Below are positions 36,101 to 48,300 of a stretch of 64,000 nt of DNA, one piece after another. Source of the stretch: Cytospora piceicola (Eukaryota > Ascomycota > Sordariomycetes > Diaporthales > Cytosporaceae); NCBI GenBank assembly GCA_023375675.1, contig JALQBC010000013.1, positions 1 through 64,000 of the forward strand. The letters are read 5' to 3'. Numbering within the stretch: position 1 is the stretch's first letter; the number at the start of each line of letters is the position of its first letter. Under the pieces are notes generated by a model that was not told where the DNA came from, ran no database searches, and saw only the letters and a list, made by a program, of their open reading frames with translations. Both the position numbers and the translations under genes were made by a program.

Positions 36101-38742
36101 GACAGTCTTCCCACCTTTGAGTCGCTAATCATGAGATCGCAACGTGTCATGTACGACCACACCCGGCCTGGACATATCAGCAAGATGGAGTCCAAGAATT
36201 GAAGGCAAGCCGTCATAACACGAATACTAGACACCTCAAGATTCGCGAGGTCTCCGTCAACATAGAAGTCGAGCGTGTCGCAGACGACGCTGACGATATC
36301 TTTGGTTCGCGGCAAGGCGCGACTGGCTTCCCTGAGAATCACCAACCCGGCCTCGCCATTGGGTTCCAACGCGGCGTTGCCCAGAGACGCTTTCACATTC
36401 TCGCACTGGATCGCTGTTGCTAGCAAGGACACTGTTTCCGCAATCTCTTCTGCTTGAAGTGGACCGAGTGCCAGGTCATATAAATCGGACGCCAAATTTG
36501 CTTCAAGCCGCCTACCCAACAACGCAAAAGTTGAGTGCTCGAACTGTACCTGAGCAATATGACCGGAGTCGGAGGCGAGAAGCCCAAAAGTTCCGGCGGG
36601 GATGTAGAACGGCTCCTCATCCGCAATGAGCCGTCGTCGGGCGGCCGATACGTCGAATAAGGGGAAGTCGTGAGTGACCTCCAATTTTCTCAGATCCTCC
36701 TCATCAGTCGCGAACTGCCAGTATGCATCCGGCAAAGGCAGGGTTAACGTCGGCGTCTTGAGGAGTGATTTGATGATGATATCGGATCTATCGTCTTCAG
36801 CAAGACACGTTGATAGTACCTTGCAGAGACTGGTGAATGGAAGGAACTCGTGAGGGTATCTTTGCAAAGCTTGCAGGATGTAGAATTGGAGAATTAGCGG
36901 ATCGTCGAGTGCCGCAGCGATGACATCCCGATCCAGAGGCAGCAACTTCCTTTTGGATATGTCCCAGTAATCTTGACCTGCTGAAAGCACTGCAAGCAGG
37001 GTTGTGACAGGTTCCGACATGTAGCCGGCCACGGGGAAGCTGAACTTCAGGAAGTCAAGCAGGACAAGGCGCATCCTCGATCCCAGAGATAGTCGAAACG
37101 CAGCAGTATCTGGCGCCTCGCCCATGCTTAAAGCCATTTCAGTCAGAAAGTCGTAGAGCTGACCCCCTGCGGTCACGGCCCCTGCCAGGTTCTCAACTTG
37201 TTGCAGGTCTTGTTGGTGCTGGTTTGACGGGAAGGAAGCATCTATAAAGAGGTCGTAAGATTGGTTTTCCATGGAAACTATACTTCCTGCAGATGAGCGC
37301 CTGCCAACCCCAGGACGGGCTTCGATATTTTGCAGCTCGCGTTCGAAGCCCTCTTGCGCCTGTCGGTTCTGCTGCAAATCTCTCCTTTCGACCCGATCCT
37401 GGTGTGACCGAAGCATTCGCTGCAGAATGAGGGACCAGGAAAAGATGACTGGACCAGATGTAAGGGTGCTGTTGTCGGCGGCGTTGATAACAGTCTCATG
37501 AATCTCTTTCAATATCACGTCAGAAGTGATGTAAGAGTCTTCATTGACGTTAAGAGATATCTCCCCATCGAGAAACAGTATCGCTCTAGGAAGGTTCAGC
37601 ATCTTCATTGAGATGATGCATGTCAAATACTTGATTTGCTGCACTACTTCGGCCGTCTGCTCGTCGAGCGCCTGCAGTTGGTCGAGGAATCCGTAAGCGT
37701 CCGCGAATCTGAACCAGCGAGATACAAAATCTGCCGAAAGGAAGGTTGATACAAGGTCAGCGATTTGGAAAATCGATGCCAGAAGGTGCAACGTTTCTGT
37801 CAAGAATGTCCTGGTCCATTCGAGCTCCAAGTCTTCAGAGTAGGCTGGACCTGTCAACATGGACTTCAGACCAGTATCAGGATAGGCGAGGCATTCTGGT
37901 ACCAAGGCCAAGTATGTGGACAGTCGTGATTCGAGCGCCTCATTCTTCAGGTCGGCAACGGCTCCTGCGCCGAAGCTGGCGTGCAACAAACAGCCGGCCA
38001 AGGCTGCTTTGGCTGTGTCAGGCGCGGCCGGCGTCTCCTCGAACATCAAACTGTGAGCCTCGTCGACTACCGCCATGAAGTAGCGCCGCTCGGACATATA
38101 GATTTCTACAAGGCGCCGATGTCTACCCGTCTCCGTGTTGAAGTCAGTCCAGATAGCCTCAGCATCCGCCGTCTCAGCTGCGTTGACGGACGCCAAAAGA
38201 GAGTTGGCCTGTGTGCCATCCGCACCGACTGCTTGCTGAAGATTTATGATGTCCTGGGTTGAAAGTGGTCCGGAAAGGTGGCTCTGTGGCCTGGTCTGGA
38301 ACTCGATGACAACAATGCGTAAGGCCGCTACCTCGTTGATTTGAACGTTCTTGCTCAACCACGAGGCATCCTCCTTGATCGTCTTGATATCGTACTTGTC
38401 ATTGGGCGTGGGGGTGACATTGATGGCAGCAGTTTTCGTGTCGAAATCGGATTTGGTCTGAGGAGTGACTTTGTCGAAAGCCTTAGAGGGTGACCGGATC
38501 AGGTCGTGGACGTAGGGGTCTCGAATGAAGTTAGAAACGGAACGGCTGGTCAACCGCTCGATCGAGGCATCTTGAAGAGCTGATGCGACCAATCTCCAGG
38601 AGCTGTAGCATTGTTAGAGCACTTGATGTCTTGCGGTGTCAATATCGAGCTGTAGATGGCTGTTGACATACAGAAGTACCTTGTCGCCCTTCAGGCACTG
38701 GTCCAGAGGAGGAAAATAGACGCCATTGGGAGGTGAAGCCAT
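33126..38742 (-). CDS. NUP192: Nucleoporin Nup192 (vertebrate Nup205)
   Basis: Three exons: 38742-38672, 38602-34525 and 34463-33126. The introns are 69 bp (GTATGT donor, CTACAG acceptor) and 61 bp (GTAAGT...AAG), and the product is about 1,828 residues. Nup192 is a large alpha-helical solenoid scaffold of the inner ring of the nuclear pore, binding Nic96 and Nup53. The N terminus (LKGDKVLLSWRLVASALQDA), the helical repeat character throughout with no charged low-complexity or FG repeats, and the total length fit fungal Nup192. The second junction was set to give DAQI|ALFHAWEFLLLELS. Using the first available AG instead would bring a stop. A 662-bp divergent region separates it from trpC. Confidence 0.93.
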
Positions 38743-39404
38743 GGTCGCAAGGCTCAGCAAGCAATGCTCAAGAAAGTTTGAGGGGCGATCATGGACAGCA
38801 AGACGTGATGCACCGTAAGTTGAAGTTGGAGGACGTCAAAAGGCTGAAGAAGCGGGCTGGTGGTTGTTGAAATTTGGCCGACGCGCCAGACCGTGTAGAG
38901 GCTCAAAATGTTAGCTCATGGCGCCGGTCGCATGAAACAGAGCTCTCAGAGCACGGCCCTTGAACCTAACGGATAGAGGGACACCCCCAAACGGCACTAA
39001 GGTGAACGCCCCTGATGCACTTAGTGCGCTAGAACATTTCCAGTCTCGCGGGTCATCGCCGTAACGGCACCGACCACGGGCCCACTAAGAACTTTCGACT
39101 GAAACTCTCCCGAAGGACCACTCACTCCAACACATTCAAGCATCATTCGATCCGTGTTCATGCTTTAAACGTCTCTCCTCTGATCTATCAGCCGCATCTA
39201 GAATTCAAAGAGAGCGATTATCGTTCGGTCATCCACTTTCAACAGACTCGTGCAACCACGAGAGAACAGACCCAACCAACTGCCACTCTTTGTTACGACG
39301 CGCTGAGTCACTCCCCCCTCATTCCAAGCTGTGACTGGACTGAGAGTCTTATCCTCACTTATTTCCAACAAAGTTCGCTTTGTTTACTGGTCATCAGCTT
39401 CAAG
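38743..39404. promoter_or_regulatory. Divergent promoter region NUP192 / trpC
   Basis: 662 bp between two start codons on opposite strands, with no open frame of interest. It is expected to carry both promoters and 5' untranslated regions. The only recognisable factor site is the TGAGTCA near trpC (separate entry). Confidence 0.6.
39304..39310. promoter_or_regulatory. Gcn4/CPC1-type site TGAGTCA upstream of trpC
   Basis: A perfect TGA(C/G)TCA core 94 bp before the trpC ATG. Amino-acid biosynthesis genes of fungi, including tryptophan genes, are activated through this element by Gcn4 (CPC1/CpcA in filamentous fungi). The match and its position are seen. Function is inferred. Confidence 0.6.
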
Positions 39405-41738
39405 ATGGCTTCATTGGACATCATTGACAACTCTCCCCATCACCCGAAGCCATCTGCGCCTCTCCCCTCCGCCTCCAACCTTATTCTCATCGACAACTAC
39501 GACTCTTTCACGTATAATGTCTACCAGTACCTTGTCCTAGAAGGTGCCACCGTCACAGTTTATCGAAACGACCAGGTTACACTTGACGAGCTTATTGCGA
39601 AGAAGCCGACTCAGCTGGTTGTCAGCCCCGGTCCTGGGCACCCCAAGACGGATTCTGGCGTCAGTCGCGACGCTATTCAGCACTTTGCTGGCAAGATTCC
39701 CATTTTCGGTGTCTGCATGGGACAGTAAGTTCCGACCTATCCAGTAATTTTATTTGAATGTCTAACATTACGCAGGCAATGCATACTGGATGTGTACGGC
39801 GGTGATGTCAGCCAGACCGGCGAGATTTTGCACGGCAAAACATCACCCCTGTGCCATGACTCTAAAGGTGTCTACAAGGGTCTTTCTCAGGGTTTGCCGG
39901 TCACTAGATACCATTCTCTCGCGGGTACTCATGTCTCTCTACCGGAATGTCTTGAAGTGACTTCCTGGATTGCCACCGAGGATGGCTCCAAGGGTGTTAT
40001 CATGGGGGTCCGTCATAAGGAGTACGCCATTGAGGGGGTGCAGTTTCACCCGGAAAGTATTCTTTCCGCTGACGGCAGGCTTATGTTCAAAAACTTCCTG
40101 CTTACTCAGGGGGGCACCTGGGCTGAAGACCAACAAATCCGACAGTCCGTTGCAACCAATGGTGCATCTGATTCGCCAAGCACCCCCAAGAAGCACAACA
40201 TCCTGCAGCAGATCTATGCTCATCGCAAGATTGCCGTCGCCGCCCAAAAGCAGATACCATCGCAGAGACCTGCAGACCTGCAAGCCGCCTACGATCTTAA
40301 TTGTGCCCCACCGCAGATTCCATTTGTCGAGCGCCTGCGCCAGTCTCCCTTCGATGTCTCGTTGATGGCAGAAATCAAAAGGGCTTCACCTTCGAAAGGA
40401 GTCTTCTCCTTGGATATCAGTGCCCCGGCACAGGCCAAGAAGTACGCCCTGGCAGGCGCGAGTGTCATTTCCGTTTTGACGGAGCCTGAGTGGTTCAAGG
40501 GCAGTATCGAAGATCTGCGGGCTGTACGGCAGGTCCTGAATGCAATGCCCAACCGACCTGCTATCCTACGAAAAGAGTTTGTTTTCGAGGAGTACCAGAT
40601 ACTTGAAGCCCGCCTCGCTGGAGCCGATACCGTTTTGCTCATCGTGAAGATGCTTGACACAGAACTCCTCGAGCGACTGTACAAGTACTCCCAGTCCTTG
40701 GGCATGGAACCCCTTGTGGAGGTTCAGAATGCCGAGGAAATGACTACGGCCGTCAAGCTTGGCGCGAAGGTCATCGGCGTGAACAACCGTAACCTCGAGA
40801 CGTTCGAGGTCGACATACGTACCGCGAGGACTCTGCGGAGCATGGTCCCCAAAGAGACCATCATCTGTGCTCTCAGCGGCATCAACTCTCACAAGGATGT
40901 CCAAGATTGCCAGAGCGACGGTGTCAATGCTGTTCTTGTTGGCGAAGCTATCATGCGAGCTCCCGACGCGTCCAAATTCATCCGAGAACTCTGCTCAGGT
41001 ATTACGACACCTCCCCCCAAAGTCGAGACTCAACCACTGATTGTGAAGATCTGCGGGACTCGTAGCGCCGAGGCTGCGGCAGAAGCCGTGAAGGCAGGAG
41101 CGGATATGGTAGGCATGATATTGGTACCTGGAACCAAACGCTGTGTCTCACATGAGACTGCCCTCGCGATCTCGAAAGCGGTCCACGAAAACCGCTCTCC
41201 CAAACCATCGACAACATCGGACAGTACACCGGACGTGGCTACAGATTTCTTTGCAGAGGCCAGACGCACAATTACAAGCAAGGGGGCGCTGATTGTTGGT
41301 GTTTTCATGAACCAGCCCTTGGACGAAGTACTCGAGAAGCAGAGGCTATACAACCTAGACGTCGTTCAACTACATGGGAAAGAGCCTGTCGAGTGGGCTC
41401 ATCTGATACCTGTTCCCGTCATTCGAAAATTCAAGCCAGGCGGACCGGGAATGGGAGTACGCGGCTATCATATCGTTCCCTTGCTGGACTCCGGCTCTGG
41501 CTCTGGGGAATTACTCGATCAAGCTGCCGTCCAAGCAGACCTTCAGAAAGATGACCAGCTGGTGGTTTTGTTTGCCGGTGGACTCAACCCTGACAATGTC
41601 GCTCGGTCAGTTGCCGCTGTCGGTCCTCTTTCTTCGAGGATACTTGGTGTCGACGTCAGCAGTGGCGTGGAAGAGGACGGCAAGCAGAGTTTAGACAAGA
41701 TCAGGGCTTTCATCAAGGCTGCCAAGGCGATCAGATAG
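39405..41738 (+). CDS. trpC: Trifunctional tryptophan biosynthesis protein (GATase / IGPS / PRAI)
   Basis: Two exons (39405-39724, 39776-41738), with the 51-bp intron splitting a Gln codon in the glutamine-amidotransferase active site. 760 residues, the normal length for Sordariomycetes (trp-1 of Neurospora, trpC of Aspergillus). Domain order: glutamine amidotransferase with GVCMGQQ (nucleophile C104) and FHPES; indole-3-glycerol-phosphate synthase with [13 protein letters not shown] and [12 protein letters not shown]; then phosphoribosylanthranilate isomerase with [11 protein letters not shown] at its start and [10 protein letters not shown] and [14 protein letters not shown] near its end. 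The amidotransferase supplies ammonia to anthranilate synthase component I, encoded elsewhere. The other two domains carry out the next isomerase and ring-closing steps. All active-site signatures are present, so it should be functional. Confidence 0.97.
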
Positions 41739-42598
41739 ATTTTTGTCAACTTGAATCTCGCCGATCGATGATAGAGCGAAGTCTTCCAAAGCGGACACGA
41801 CATGTTCTCATAATGTATTCCATACGGTTGTGTCTTGCAGTATTCTGCCTAAAGTTGCCCATGTGAGGACGTCGAGATGATGCTTTCTCGAGATTCGTGC
41901 TGGTAATATTCATGGATGGCTTATTGGTGACTTTCTCTACTAGGTACTCTTCCCGTTGCATGCCATCTACCTTCCCTTTCCTGCTCCATACCGTTCCATG
42001 TCTTCTGTCTCCTTCATCCTCTGCTATACTTCAAGGAGCTCCTCCTTCTCGCCTCCTTCGTCTAGCCATGAGCAAGAACGCTACCACTCAAACAGAACAG
42101 CTACTCTCTTGCCCCTAATATCAAACTGAGGAGCCATGGCCTGTTGATCATTGACTGACCTTCAGGTAAACCCTCAACTGTCGTCTTCAATACTTCATAC
42201 CACCCTGAAGACGCCAACGACTCCTCCCTCAACTTGTCCTCTCTGTGCTCCTGACATACTCTGGCGACTTCCTAATACGGATGTTTGTTCTTCATGCATT
42301 GAGAAGACAGCATATTAGCCCATATCCTTTCTACTGGCTTTCTACCCATTGAGGAAACGACCTCCCATTTCCTTCAGCCGCCCTTGTCTCAACCTGTGCT
42401 CTTCGCTCTGCGCCAGGGAACAGGAGACCGCGGACGGTCGATCTCAGGGCATATCTACCAGACATCTCTCGAGCTTTTTGCTAAATATCGACACCTAAAG
42501 GCCTGGAAGCCGTCAGGCTTCATAGGTTGTCGAAGACTTCGTTACCACTTAGCATCTTCAAGTGTCCCTTCACAGCGTCGGTTCCTCGGATTTACACT
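41739..42598. other. Intergenic region trpC / BRCT gene
   Basis: 860 bp without a supported gene. It should contain the trpC 3' untranslated region and the promoter and leader of the BRCT gene. The right half is CT-rich. Confidence 0.5.
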
Positions 42599-43895
42599 AT
42601 GGATACACATTTGAATGGCGTGGTCGCCTGCATTACCGGCGACCTCACTCATGACGCAAATGATAACCAGTGGACATACGAGAACCTTAAACGCTGGCTC
42701 GAACTGCGGGGTGGTAAACTTGTGGATTTGATGGGGGATTCCGTCACTCATCTCATTTGCAGTCAAGCGGCCTTCGAAGCGAGAACAGACAAGGGTAAGT
42801 GGTTCCAATGTTGTGATGATATCATGTTACCCAAAACTTGAGTACATCTAATCATGTCATGCGGTATATGTAGTCGAGTACACGCAACGCGAGGAATGCA
42901 AATGCAAGCTGGTTACCTACGAGTGGCTTGCTGACGCTATCTTGTTATACGATCAGCTCAAGAGAAAGGCACCGACACATCTCTATCATCCCGGAAATCC
43001 TCGCCCTAACGACAAAATCTTGGATCTCTACAAAAAGAACAAGCCGAACGGCTCCAAAGACAAAGCGCAGACAGACCCAGCCGTCCGTAGCTCAGGCAAG
43101 AAAAAGGGCGATGGAAGTACCACGGAGAAACGGATTGAGGACCAAGCTGTTGTCGAGAACAGACAGCCCTCGAATGCCGCTGAGAACGGAAGGAAGGGCG
43201 ATGAAAAGCCTACTGAGAACAAGATTCCGGGCTTCATCGAGCGAAACCCAAAAGCCTCCAAAAAGGGAACGCGGAGGGTGGACGGAAAACCCCGTGCTCA
43301 AACCGCCTCTGACATCGGTCGAATTTACAAGGACCCTACTGACGGCTTCGAGTTCAATGTCAATATATGCGGCTCCGACAGGTACGGAAACCCGCGAGGA
43401 ACAAGATGGTTGCTTCGGATTTTCGAACAAGTAGCATCACCAAGGCTGTACAAGTTCGACCCCAGGTTCTTGGAGAAGGAAGGTGCTCAGCCTAGGCCAT
43501 GCGGACATTGCAGTTACATATTCCGTCCGAAAGAGTTGGCAATGAAAGAGTTCGAAGATTTCTTTCTCAGCAAGACCGGACTCAAGTGGGAGGACCGCCT
43601 CTTGAAATCAGGCGAGCGGCAAAGGGGCAACAAATTCACATACTACGCCCCAGCTCCGGGTGAGCCCGTCGGCTACATTCCATCCAAGTACATGCCAGGA
43701 AAGTCCGGAAATACTAAGAGCCGAGGACGGAACGACTACAGTCTCGGCTCTGTCGATGCCCGGAAGCATGTACCCTCGCTGAAGAGAAAGAGGGACGATA
43801 CGGTCGAGTCGAAGCTGGCCAAGGCGGCTAGAGCCACCAACAAGAGGACTGCAGCATTTGACGACGTGAGCATCGCAAGGGCTTCTCGTCTCTGA
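42599..43895 (+). CDS. BRCT-domain protein with WGR-like C-terminal region
   Basis: Exons 42599-42794 and 42874-43895 (GTAAGT...GTAG, phase 1) give about 405 residues. An N-terminal BRCT domain (residues about 4-100) shows LNGVVACITGDL, LRGGKLVDLMGDSVTHLIC and the closing LVTYEWLADAI. BRCT domains bind phosphoproteins in DNA-damage and cell-cycle complexes, so a nuclear role is likely. A charged Lys/Glu-rich linker (about 125-225) follows. A conserved-looking block from about residue 232 (IYKDPTDGFEFNVNICGSD, RGTRWLLRIFEQV) recalls WGR-type modules of poly(ADP-ribose) polymerases, but no catalytic domain follows. CGHC in the next part could bind metal, though only one such pair is present. 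The C terminus is basic (LKRKRDDTVESKLAKAARA) and may carry a nuclear localisation signal. No yeast orthologue is obvious. Confidence 0.85.
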
Positions 43896-44400
43896 TTCAT
43901 TCTAGTGGCAGCGAGGCATGCACTAGCCGCGAAGTTACTGTTTTACAATGTACCTAGGTACATACTGAGCGATCTTACTCTCCTATTCTGGGCGGCCTCT
44001 TCTCTTTGCTAGTTGCGAGGCTGTGCTGCAAGACCTTGAATGAGGTCTATGACGGCAAAATTTTGGGATTGTTGGTCCTTCAAGGGATTTCTGGCCGTGG
44101 AGGCTAATTTACAGAGTCTGCCTTGCTCTTGGGAAGCCTGCTTGAAGAATAGCGGAACAACTGAAAGATGCATGGGAGGTTGGGTTGGGTTGAGTATCAT
44201 GATATCAGAGAACAGTCTTAGCATAATTTCACTTACTAATAATCAGACAGCGCGATGAATTGAGACCTTCAAATATTTGATGCACACTTTGTTTGATTCT
44301 GGTGCGGCAGTTCAGTTGAATTGTCTTTAGAAGATGTTACGCCACGCTCCTACTATGAAATGCAGAACTCGATACGCTGAAAAGCCAATTCAGCCCCCTC
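43896..44400. other. Convergent intergenic region BRCT gene / SNARE gene
   Basis: 3' flanks of convergent genes. The palindrome tacctaggta lies at 43951-43960. No gene is seen. Confidence 0.5.
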
Positions 44401-45512
44401 TCAAAAACGTAGCTTCGGCAACACAAAGACGATCAACACCAACACAACCATCAATCCATATACCCATGCGTAGAGAATAATCCTTCCCCACCATCCCTTT
44501 CCCTCCGTCATTCTCGTCAGAGCACCCATCCCCCTCGCTGCAGCCTCCATGCTCAGCTCGTTCTTGCCGATGCCTTCCCCAGCCTGCTTGGTCACCTCCT
44601 TGTCCTCATCGAGCGCCTCACCGAACTTTATCGAAGACAGTTTCAGCTCCCGGGTCAACCTGCTCATTGCCTCTGTAATCTCTTCTTGTTCTCTTCGCTC
44701 GCGGTCGAGGATGGCTTCCTTGGTGGATATATCGGAGACTTCTGTGGCCCGGGCACCGAAAAGAAGAGACCTTTGAGCGCCGGTGGTTTGTGCCGTATCC
44801 GTGTTTCCCGATTGCTTCTCCGGGTCTGTTGGAGCGGACTGGCTACCCCTCGGCCGTAGATTTGACGATGTGACCGTGTCTGGCTTCTCCGATATCACCT
44901 CGTCCAACGTCTCCACAATCTTCGCGTCTCCTCCCCATGCTTGCTGCCGCGTCGGGGGTGATGCCTCCGGTATGCCATCCCCTTCATCGTTGTCGTTACC
45001 CGTGTCTTGCGTCGGCATATCCGTCGACATCGAGTCCATACTCTCGCTGGGAGTCGCAATGATATCGCCCAATACGTCATCACCATCTGAGCTCGCATCG
45101 TCATCCTCCGCATGCGTGCTCATCTCCTCCAGATCCCTTAACCTATCGACGACATGTTCCAAAATCTCTCTTTTCTGGGTGAGATCGGCCTGCACCTCCT
45201 GCTTCCTTGTCTGGACTTTTATCGTGAGGGCATCCTGTTGCATTCGCGTGAGCAGCGTCCGCGCGTGGTCGACATTCTTGAGCAACAGCATTACATTAGC
45301 AGACGATCGTCAATACGATGGCAAGTTCTCTTTCTCACAAATCTGGCCTTTTCGCGCTCATATTCACTATTTCTAAGTCTCCGTTCCCTCTCTGCATCGG
45401 CTCGAAGTATGGTTTGCTGGAGGCGGCCGAGGAGACGGTCCAAGTCGACTATTGGGTCCGCCGACTTGGCTCTCGACGGAGGAGCTAGAGGGTCGTATGT
45501 AATCCTGGCCAT
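44401..45512 (-). CDS. Use1-like tail-anchored SNARE
   Basis: Exons 45512-45339 and 45276-44401 (62-bp intron, phase 0) give about 349 residues. The N terminus (MARITYDPLAPP, then DLDRLLGRLQQTIL) and a helical region rich in Arg/Glu/Gln precede an acidic Ser/Asp-rich spacer. The SNARE-like coiled coil is at about residues 250-315 (ILDRERREQEEITEAMSRL, FGEALDEDKEV). A single hydrophobic tail anchor (ILYAWVYGLMVVLVLIVFVL) ends seven residues or fewer from the C terminus. Use1 is an ER SNARE acting in retrograde Golgi-to-ER fusion with Sec20, Ufe1 and Sec22. The order of parts and the pattern LTRELKLSSIKF fit Use1/Slt1 best. Membership of another tail-anchored SNARE class is not excluded. It is divergent from the RRM gene, 364 bp between starts. 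Confidence 0.78.
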
Positions 45513-45876
45513 TTTCAATTGCCCGTAGGGTATCTGTAATTTACGGGTTTGCAGCAGACGTGGAAACCTAGATGAACGCTTCTGTCATCTGAGACAGCTT
45601 GTCGTTGAAGTGTGGCGCGAGCTTAGCTTCTCGAACGTGGCTGCCCCGGTGCAGGGAAGGCTGATCCCTGCAGACTGGCGTCAACTTTAAAATACCCCCT
45701 AGAACCGCGCCCGCGACGGAGACCCTCAGCACGGGATCTGACAACCAAGTCAACTGGAGCTTTCTGCTATCTTTCAGCCGACATTGATTCTATCAATAAA
45801 TACTCTCCACACATTTTTGAGCTGCTTATCAAGTCTGGTTGCCTTTGGGAGCACCAACTATTTCACTTCTTCTACC

Positions 45877-47023
45877 ATGGCGAAAGAAAAGCAAGTCGCC
45901 ACCGACTTCCAAAAGCTCATTACCGAAGGTATGCGCTGTCGCAAATCGCAAACCGCGAATCTACACCCGAGGAAGACCGTCCCTAACATGCCCCTTTACG
46001 TTCACAGGCCGCGAGCGCAAACAGGCCCAAGAGCTTGCTGCAAAGGTCTTTAGAAGAGATCGCGTAACATCAGCCTCACACAAGCTCAATGGCGCTTCAG
46101 GCTCTCTCGCGAGCCGCGTCGGTGTGAAGAAGGTTCGCCCACCCGACACTCGGAACCATACTTGGCTTGCGCGGACGCTGACAATAGGCAACTCAGCGGG
46201 CATCGTCCTCAGCAGCAGCCCCGAAACTCGGCAGCCTCGCTGCGCGCATCCACGCCCCGGGCACCGCTCCACCGGCCGCCGCCACAAGACCCAGAGCCCA
46301 GCGCCGCCTCGAAGCCCAACAAAACGCCCTGCTGAGAGCGGAGCACGACTCGACCGTCGCGGCGCAGGTCAACCTCTTCAATGGTAACAAGAACAACAGT
46401 GCAGGCGCAGGAGGAAAGAGACGGGGTGGGGGGCTTCAGCAGGTGGCAGCGCGAGCACCCGCAGCACCACCAGTGGCTGGCATGACGATACGAGGTCTTG
46501 CGGGCCCATATATCGTCATGGCGCAGAACTTTGCTCCTGGGACGACGGCTGCCGACATTGAGAGCGCAATGATTCCCGTGGGCGGTTTGGTGCTCAAGTG
46601 CCGGATCCTCAAGACGCACCCCATCACGATCGCCGAGATAGAGTTCGAGACGAAGGAGGGCGCGGACCGAGTCATTGAGAGCTTCAACAACCAGCTGGTA
46701 AGTCAAGGGTCATTTGCGTTGTGTCATTGACCATACGAGGAGACTGACAGACTCCACAGGCCGACGGACGAGTACTGCACCTTTACCCGAAGCTTGGTGG
46801 CGTGGCACCGCCATCGGCTCCTGCCCGCAAGGAAAGGCAACAAAACAACGGCGTTGTTGTTGACGGCTCCATGGGCTTTGAGCCCATGCAGATAGAAGGC
46901 GGCAGCAATACCGGGCTGTACAGCGATGGCCTCGTGGGTGCTTCAAATACCCCGACGTACAATCGGAGAGGACGCGGAGGTCGAGGCGGAGCCCGGGGTG
47001 GTCGAGGTGGCAACAATCGGTAG
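45877..47023 (+). CDS. RRM protein with C-terminal RGG tail (up to in-frame TAG)
   Basis: Four exons (45877-45928, 46008-46132, 46197-46697, 46760-47023) give 313 residues. N-terminal helix EKQVATDFQKLITEGRERKQAQE, a low-complexity Ala/Pro/Arg middle, an RRM at about residues 168-245 (GPYIVMAQNFAPGTTAADI, LKTHPITIAEIEFETKEGADR), then a C terminus ending RGRGGRGGARGGRGGNNR. The RRM lacks strongly aromatic RNP1 residues and resembles the Aly/REF-type mRNA export adaptors in its general plan (RRM flanked by RG-rich tails). That is an inference. The frame stays open after the TAG at 47021-47023 for 51 more codons (DRYGVHDDRGSNRRDYFDRYDDYD...DWGLEF) to a TGA at 47177-47179. The true C terminus may therefore lie further downstream (see finding). 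Confidence 0.82.
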
Positions 47024-47179
47024 GACCGTTATGGTGTCCATGACGACCGGGGTTCAAATCGCAGAGACTATTTCGATCGATACGACGATTACGACGCGGG
47101 GCTGAATGGTCAGATTTCGAGCCGCGACTCGAGCTATGCAGCGGAGCAGACGACTCAGGATTGGGGATTGGAGTTCTGA
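47021..47179 (+). other. In-frame coding-like extension beyond the RRM stop codon
   Basis: After TAG, the same frame encodes 51 residues rich in Asp/Arg/Tyr (RRDYFDRYDDYDAG) and closes with SSYAAEQTTQDWGLEF, which looks like a natural protein end. Removing a 45-bp intron 47019-47063 (GTAGGA...CAG) would delete the TAG and keep the frame (R|RDYFDRYD-like join). Otherwise readthrough or a recent nonsense mutation is implied. Confidence 0.5.
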
Positions 47180-48300
47180 GATTCCCCCAGTCCAACAACT
47201 CCTAACCCGGCTTCACGAATGCTGCGGTCATCATCCTGCGGATATGACAAGATATGGAGGCAGTACGACAGGACGACCTGGGATGTTTTGAGGTCAGGGA
47301 TAGTAGGGCCAGAAGTCAATTCCAGGGACACCATCAGTGGACTCGGCGTTTTCTGGTTGCTGGAAATGAATAGCGAAACGTTTTTGTATCAATAGGAGGT
47401 AATCAATCTTGGCCGCAATCGACGACTTTACCTCACGGCGACCTGCCAGCGGTAGAGCCTCAACACGGGTTGTCCGCTAGACCGCGTAATAAACAGATTC
47501 ATCTACTTAAAATTGGAACGACTTCAGCTTAGACTGTTCTCCGGGGAATGTGGTCCTGACTACGGACAAGGACACTCGGCATTTATTTCCTTGTCTGCCG
47601 GGGGGTGCCTGGTAACGAAATTGCCTACCTAAAGTGTGTTTATGCGTATTTATGTGTCTGTATTTATGTTTGTGTGTGTGTGTGAGTGTGTGTGTGTGTG
47701 TGCTGGCTCACATGGTACGTCCTCTCTTTTCATTTCTTCGAACAGCTTAAGCCATGCCGGAATCGTCTCTTGGCGGACAGAGAGGACCATTGTTCCAGCT
47801 ACTGACGATACGTCACAATCATTATGGCGACTGAGAGTCCAGTACCGCAGCTGCTGTAGAATTGTACGGAACCTCCCTTCCCAATGACATCAAAAGTTTT
47901 TACAGTGCGGTGAACCATCTCGAGCATATACAATCAACACGTCGTCATTGCAACACCGTTCATAGCTTCCGGGAGAGGGTATCATCGTGTATCCCCTCAA
48001 CAGTCCATACGGACTTGACATAATATTCTGGGCCATTTAACAGGTTTGGGAAGCACCTCGGACGATTTTGCAAACCGCAAGTTGCGAGTCTTTGGTTGTT
48101 TTGTTGTGGCCTGGCGAGTTTCAAGTGGCCCAAGACTTCATGATCAATAATACACAGAAGGGCTTTGGTATGCGATGTGGCAGTCGTAATCCTCACATCT
48201 CCTTCACAGCAAACCATTAAGAGCACATAGACTGTAATATAAAATCTTGTTGTTCTCTAGTCTCATAGCCGCTACATACACATATCTCAAGGGTCCCCGT
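47180..48300. other. Convergent intergenic region
   Basis: No supported gene. A (GT)n microsatellite lies at about 47652-47702. Short frames on either strand show no domain. Confidence 0.5.

Noticed and set aside
36150..36190. Short resemblance to the start of a fungal 5S rRNA (tacgaccacaccc)
   Set aside because: Inside the NUP192 coding region and not followed by the rest of a 5S sequence.
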